A stretch of 8,814 nucleotides of DNA from Chloroflexota bacterium (lineage in GTDB: Bacteria > Chloroflexota > Dehalococcoidia > Lucifugimonadales > JAPUKM01). Positions within the stretch are counted from its first letter, which is position 1, and each line of letters starts with the position of its first letter. The DNA is taken from the NCBI GenBank assembly GCA_027295645.1, contig JAPUKM010000069.1, positions 1-8,814 on the forward strand, written 5' to 3'. The translations under genes and the position numbers were made by a program. Positions 5,557 to 8,814 of the stretch are shown here, in pieces. The notes beneath the pieces were generated by a model, which had not been told where the DNA came from, ran no database searches, and saw only the letters and a list, made by a program, of their open reading frames with translations.

Positions 5557-6786
5557 TTGCCCGATTCCACGCAGGATGGGCAGCAACCCCTTACCGGCTA
5601 CAGGGTCCTGGACCTATCGGGCCCTCTCGGCGTCTACTGCGGGAAGCTGATGGCTGATATGGGGGCTGATGTGGTCAAAGTGGAGCCACCCGGTGGCGAC
5701 CCCATGCGCCACATTGGGCCCTTTGCGCACGACAAGCCCGGCCCTGATAGCAGCCTCTACTGGCTCCACTTCGCGACCAACCGGCGGAGCATCACCCTGG
5801 ACGTCACCTCCGCAGATGGCGCCGCCCTGCTGCGTCGCCTTGCCAGTAAGGCCGACGTGTTGCTGGAAACGCACCAACCCGGGCTCATGAAGTCCCTGGG
5901 GTTGGGATACAGCGACCTGAGCGATCTCAACTCCGGACTGGTGTACGTTTCCATTACGCCCTTCGGGCAGACGGGGCCGTATAGAGACTACAAGGGGTCG
6001 GACCTGATCGGTCTCGCCATGGGCGGCTACATGTACGTCACCGGCTGGCCCCATACGCCGCCCACGCGTCTGTGGGGTTCCCAGGCGTACCACACCGCCT
6101 CCAACCGGGCCTCCATCGGCGCGCTGCTGGCCCTGTACCACCGGCTGGCCACGGGCCAGGGGCAGCACGTGGACGTGTCGATGCAGGAAGCAGTGGCCGC
6201 CACCACGGAGCACGTCAACATCTACTACGCCTACGAGGGCACCCCCGCCGTTCGATGTGGCTTCCGGCACGGCGGCCGGTTCGTGGCCACCTGGAGGTGC
6301 AAGGACGGCTACGTCAGCATCACCACCCACAGACAGCAGGCGTGGGACGACCTGCGCGCCTGGATGGCCGAAGAGGGCATGGCCGGAGACCTCATGGACG
6401 AGAAGTACAACGATACGTTTGTCCTGCGGGGCGAGAACTCTGCCCACATCGAGGAGATCATCGAGAAGTGGGCGATGCGCCACACCCGCCAGGAGATCAC
6501 GGACTGGGGCCAGGCCCGGCACTACCCGTTCGGGCCGGCGGCCACGCCCGTTGAGCTGCTGGAGAACCCGCAACTCCAGGGGCGAGGCTTCTTCGTCCAG
6601 GCGGAGCACCCAGGGTTTGCCGAGAGCGTCACCTACCCTGGCGCACCATATAGGCTGTCGCGCTCGCCTTGGCGGCTCCGGACGGCGGCGCCGCGTATCG
6701 GCCAGCACAACGCCCGGGTGTACGGCGACGAGTTGGGCCTCTCCCAGGAGGAGATGGCGCGCCTGGCCGGGGCGGGAGTGATCTAG
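5557..6786 (+). CDS. Class III (CaiB/BaiF) CoA-transferase, lacking the catalytic Asp
   Basis: Class III CoA-transferases move CoA between carboxylic acids through an Asp-linked anhydride/thioester. The 409-residue product has the family length and its N-terminal VLDLSGPLG and GADVVKVEPPGGDPMR (about 44-59). Further on are ITLDVTS, LLETHQPG, LVYVSITPFGQTGPYRDYKG and TGQGQHVDVSMQEAV (about 200-214). At the position of the catalytic Asp (Asp169 of formyl-CoA transferase) it has Tyr178, within SQAYHTASNRASIGALLAL, and no acidic residue is nearby. In the next gene the equivalent residue is Asp175, with a gapless alignment from there to the VDVS/IDLS motif. It may thus be a non-catalytic subunit of a heteromer, or have changed chemistry. 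The TTG start is fixed by GGGAGGTG at 5545-5552 and an in-frame TAA at 5524-5526. First gene of a tight two-gene operon. Substrate unknown. Confidence 0.93.
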   Translation: MPDSTQDGQQPLTGYRVLDLSGPLGVYCGKLMADMGADVVKVEPPGGDPMRHIGPFAHDKPGPDSSLYWLHFATNRRSITLDVTSADGAALLRRLASKADVLLETHQPGLMKSLGLGYSDLSDLNSGLVYVSITPFGQTGPYRDYKGSDLIGLAMGGYMYVTGWPHTPPTRLWGSQAYHTASNRASIGALLALYHRLATGQGQHVDVSMQEAVAATTEHVNIYYAYEGTPAVRCGFRHGGRFVATWRCKDGYVSITTHRQQAWDDLRAWMAEEGMAGDLMDEKYNDTFVLRGENSAHIEEIIEKWAMRHTRQEITDWGQARHYPFGPAATPVELLENPQLQGRGFFVQAEHPGFAESVTYPGAPYRLSRSPWRLRTAAPRIGQHNARVYGDELGLSQEEMARLAGAGVI

Positions 6787-6789
6787 GCC

Positions 6790-8022
6790 ATGGCTGCTCA
6801 GGCCCTGGATGGACAGTATGTCTTGTCGGGAGTCCGCGTGCTGGACTTCACATGGGTCCATGCGGGCCCCGCCGCCACGCGTGTCCTGGCGGACCAGGGC
6901 GCGGAGGTGATAAAGGTCGAGTCCAACTACGCCCTGGCCGTTGTGGGTGGCGCTGCCGCCAGCACGCCCTACGGGTTGGGGCAGCGCCACAACTGGAACG
7001 CTGGCAAGCTCTCCTTCAGCCTCAATATGAGAACGCCACAGGGCATCGCCATGGCCAAACGGCTGGTCGCGATCTCCGACGTGGTGGCCGAGAACTTCAG
7101 CGGGCGCGTCATGGCCAGGTGGGGCATGGACTATGAGAGCCTTCGCCGGATAAAGCCCGACATCATCATGCTCAGCATGTCCGGCATGGGCCGCACCGGC
7201 CCCTGGCGAGATTACGTCAGCTACGGCCAGACCCTTCAGGCCTGGTCGGGCTTCACCTATCTGACGGGCTTCCCGGAGACGGACCCGTCTGGACCCGCCA
7301 GCGCCTACTCCGATGCCTCCGCGGCTATGGCGGGCGCTCAGGCGGTCCTGCTGGCACTTATTCACCGTGCCCGTACCGGCCAGGGCCAGTGGATAGACCT
7401 CTCGCAGTTTGAGGTCGTCTGTTCCCTGCTGGAGACGCTCGTCCTGGACGTGGGGGTAAACCGGCGCGGCGAGGCTGTCCAGCGGACGGGCAACCGCCTG
7501 CCCCATGGTGACGCCTCTCCCCATGGCGCCTACCGTTGTGAGGGCGACGACCGGTGGGTGGCCATCGCGGTGTTCAGCGACGAGGAGTGGAACGCCTTCG
7601 CGCAGGCCATCGGCGGTCCGCCGTGGGCCGGGGATGAGCGTTTCGCCACGGCCCACGGCCGCCGGCGCCACGCCGATGAGCTGGACCGGCTGGTGGAGAC
7701 GTGGACGGCCAACCACTCCCCGGAGGAGGCGATGCACCTGCTCCAGGCGGCAGGGGTGGCCGCGGGAGTCGTTCAGTCCGGTGCCGATCTCGCGGACAAC
7801 GATCCCCAGCTAAGGGAGCGTGGCCTCTTCCGCCAGGTCCCCGATGCCCAGGGCGTGCTCCGCACCGTCGAGGGCCCGCCCTACAAGCTGTCTCTCACAC
7901 CGGGTGGCCCGCTGCGGGGCGCTCCCGAGTTCGGAGGCCACCAGACCTATGTGACGCAGGAGCTCCTGGGCATGTCCGACGAGGAGATAGCCCAGTGTGC
8001 CATTGACGGCGCGTTTGAGTAG
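6790..8022 (+). CDS. Class III (CaiB/BaiF) CoA-transferase with catalytic Asp
   Basis: The 410-residue product shows the family markers in order. VRVLDFTWVHAGPAATRVLADQGAEVIKVES (about 16-46) is the CoA-binding Rossmann start. AENFSGRVMARWGMDYESL follows, then IIMLSMSGMGRTGPWRDYVSYG, TYLTGFPETDPSGPASAYSD with catalytic Asp175, and TGQGQWIDLSQFEVV (about 196-210). RTGNRLPHGDASPHGAYR precedes the small domain. The ATG follows the previous gene's TAG by 3 bp; GGGAG (6774-6778) lies inside the end of that gene at 11-nt spacing, so translation is probably coupled. The usual EPPGGD tail after IKVE is replaced by SNYALAVVGG, so the CoA-nucleotide contact may differ. Together with the Asp-less neighbour this may be the active subunit of a heteromeric CoA-transferase, comparable in layout to two-gene systems such as benzylsuccinate CoA-transferase. 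The substrate cannot be inferred. Confidence 0.95.
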   Translation: MAAQALDGQYVLSGVRVLDFTWVHAGPAATRVLADQGAEVIKVESNYALAVVGGAAASTPYGLGQRHNWNAGKLSFSLNMRTPQGIAMAKRLVAISDVVAENFSGRVMARWGMDYESLRRIKPDIIMLSMSGMGRTGPWRDYVSYGQTLQAWSGFTYLTGFPETDPSGPASAYSDASAAMAGAQAVLLALIHRARTGQGQWIDLSQFEVVCSLLETLVLDVGVNRRGEAVQRTGNRLPHGDASPHGAYRCEGDDRWVAIAVFSDEEWNAFAQAIGGPPWAGDERFATAHGRRRHADELDRLVETWTANHSPEEAMHLLQAAGVAAGVVQSGADLADNDPQLRERGLFRQVPDAQGVLRTVEGPPYKLSLTPGGPLRGAPEFGGHQTYVTQELLGMSDEEIAQCAIDGAFE

Positions 8023-8030
8023 TCAAAGGG

Positions 8031-8465
8031 TCACTTGGGCTGGATGTGCTCGGAGAGCTCCAGGGTGATGCCGTCCGGGTCCAGGAAGTAGGCCACGCCT
8101 GGGCGTCCGTGGGCGGCGGCTACGGGTGACCCCTTGAATCGGACGCCCTTTTCGCTCAGCTCACGGTAGGTCTCCTCTACGTCGTCGGCGTAGAAGGCGA
8201 TGTGGGCGCTGCCGACGTTGTTGGTGGAGAGGTCGATGGCCCGGCCTCCGGGCGAGAGGTATTCGATGAGCTCCAGCCGGAATCCGCCCAGGAGCAGGTG
8301 TGCCACCTTGAGGTGCGCGCCGGGCAGGGCGGTGATCTGGTCGATGCCGGCACCCCGCGTCTCGAACCGGTTCTCCTCGGTGAAGCCGAGGAGGTCGCGG
8401 TAGAAGGCGACGGAGCGCTCCAGGTCGCTGACGGTGAAAGAGGAGTGGTTGTGTGAGGTGATCAT
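8031..8465 (-). CDS. VOC-superfamily (glyoxalase/bleomycin-resistance fold) protein
   Basis: The 144-residue product has two beta-alpha-beta-beta-beta modules. Module 1 is HSSFTVSDLERSVAFYRDLLGF (7-28) through FRLELIEYLSP. Module 2 is SAHIAFYADDVEETYREL (86-103) through YFLDPDGITLELSEH. The four expected metal ligands are visible: His7, Glu68 (or Glu65), His88 and Glu136, so a metal-dependent enzyme is likely. The superfamily includes glyoxalase I, methylmalonyl-CoA epimerase, extradiol dioxygenases and antibiotic-binding proteins, and I cannot choose among them. The ATG at 8465 is chosen over the longer reading to 8717 because the domain begins here and the longer version would overlap the DUF3179 gene. 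A weak GGGGTAAGG precedes it and overlaps the stop of that gene, 4 nt upstream. It is convergent with the CoA-transferase operon, 8 bp apart. Confidence 0.92.
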   Translation of the reverse strand: MITSHNHSSFTVSDLERSVAFYRDLLGFTEENRFETRGAGIDQITALPGAHLKVAHLLLGGFRLELIEYLSPGGRAIDLSTNNVGSAHIAFYADDVEETYRELSEKGVRFKGSPVAAAHGRPGVAYFLDPDGITLELSEHIQPK

Positions 8466-8469
8466 CGCC

Positions 8470-8814
8470 TTACCCCTGGAAGAGCTCCGTCTCGGGGTGA
8501 TAGCCTGACCAGCCGTACCACTCCGAGATGAAGGACGGTACGAACTCCAGCATCGTGCCTGCCAGCGGGCCGGATATGGCACGGCCCACCCGGTCCCAGA
8601 GGGACTGGGTCTGCCTGTCTCGCAGCTCGAAGCCCTGCGAAGCGGCATTGTAGAACTCCAGGAGCTGGCCATCCACCGTGCGGGAGAAGGCCAGGCCCGT
8701 CCGTGCATTTTCGTCATAGAAGACTACGATGGGCTGTGAGGCCAGCGTGTCGTTGAGCACCCCACCGGCCCCTGCGAGGGCCTCCACCGTGTATCCCTTG
8801 AACAGGCCGTTCAC
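8470..8814 (-). CDS. DUF3179-family protein, C-terminal part (5' end outside window)
   Basis: The last 114-115 residues of a longer protein. The segment matches the C-terminal hallmark of DUF3179: PIVVFYDE, a loop then GQLLEFYN, an LRDRQTQSLWDR motif, GRAISGPLAGTMLEFVPS, and an ending SEWYGWSGYHPETELF. The function of the family is not established; members are common in marine and soil bacteria and usually have an N-terminal secretion signal, which here would lie outside the window. The GTG at 8814 sits exactly at the edge and is probably an internal Val, not the start. It ends in TAA at 8470-8472, 4 nt before the VOC gene, so the two are likely one transcript. Confidence 0.88.
   Translation of the reverse strand: MNGLFKGYTVEALAGAGGVLNDTLASQPIVVFYDENARTGLAFSRTVDGQLLEFYNAASQGFELRDRQTQSLWDRVGRAISGPLAGTMLEFVPSFISEWYGWSGYHPETELFQG

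Noticed and set aside
5614..7737. 707-codon open frame antisense to both CoA-transferase genes
   Set aside because: It mirrors the codon structure of two clearly recognisable genes on the other strand. The translation is low-complexity (Gly, Val, His, Arg rich) with no domain pattern. Long antisense frames are expected opposite GC-rich genes.
8466..8717. N-terminal extension of the VOC protein to an ATG at 8717
   Set aside because: It would overlap the DUF3179 coding region in another frame. The extra residues are Ser/Arg/Trp rich, and the VOC domain starts cleanly at the ATG at 8465.

Overview
The window is a GC-rich bacterial chromosomal segment. It carries nine protein genes and no RNA genes, mobile elements or CRISPR arrays that I can support. 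The gene content suits a Chloroflexota (Dehalococcoidia/SAR202-like) genome: a fused homocysteine methyltransferase/methylenetetrahydrofolate reductase, a stand-alone AsnC/Lrp RAM domain, a Rad50-like SbcC, tandem class III CoA-transferases, a VOC protein and a DUF3179 protein. That placement is an inference from gene content and from the frequent GTG/TTG starts, not from a marker gene.

Left part (1-2512, minus strand). A yitJ-type bifunctional methionine/folate gene begins at a GTG at 1859 and runs off the left edge, probably only a few codons short of its end. A 212-bp spacer separates it from two small, tightly spaced genes of unknown function (58 and 79 codons), which have good ribosome binding sites and read in the same direction.

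Centre (2512-5474). A short divergent promoter region (about 2540-2590) separates the two small genes from a plus-strand 77-residue RAM-domain protein. That region holds a 5-bp inverted repeat placed between candidate -35 and -10 elements. After a 191-bp gap comes sbcC (804 aa), with Walker A, a CPLC zinc hook, the ABC signature, Walker B and an H-loop all intact. No sbcD partner is in view. sbcC has no Shine-Dalgarno sequence, but an extended -10 sits just before its ATG, as in leaderless genes.

Right part (5475-8814). A well-formed promoter (TTGACA-17-TAAGAT) precedes two adjacent class III (CaiB/BaiF) CoA-transferase genes, 3 bp apart. The second keeps the catalytic Asp at the expected position; the first has Tyr there, in a gapless alignment of this region. 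This suggests a heteromeric enzyme with one active and one non-catalytic subunit type. A 7-bp hairpin contains the ribosome binding site of the first gene, and the local promoter is predicted to start transcription inside that hairpin. Convergent to this operon, on the minus strand, are a VOC/glyoxalase-fold gene and, 4 bp upstream of it, the C-terminal part of a DUF3179 gene cut by the right edge.

The observations most worth following are the D-to-Y CoA-transferase pair, the promoter-inside-hairpin arrangement that drives it, and the small-protein pair divergent from the RAM gene.
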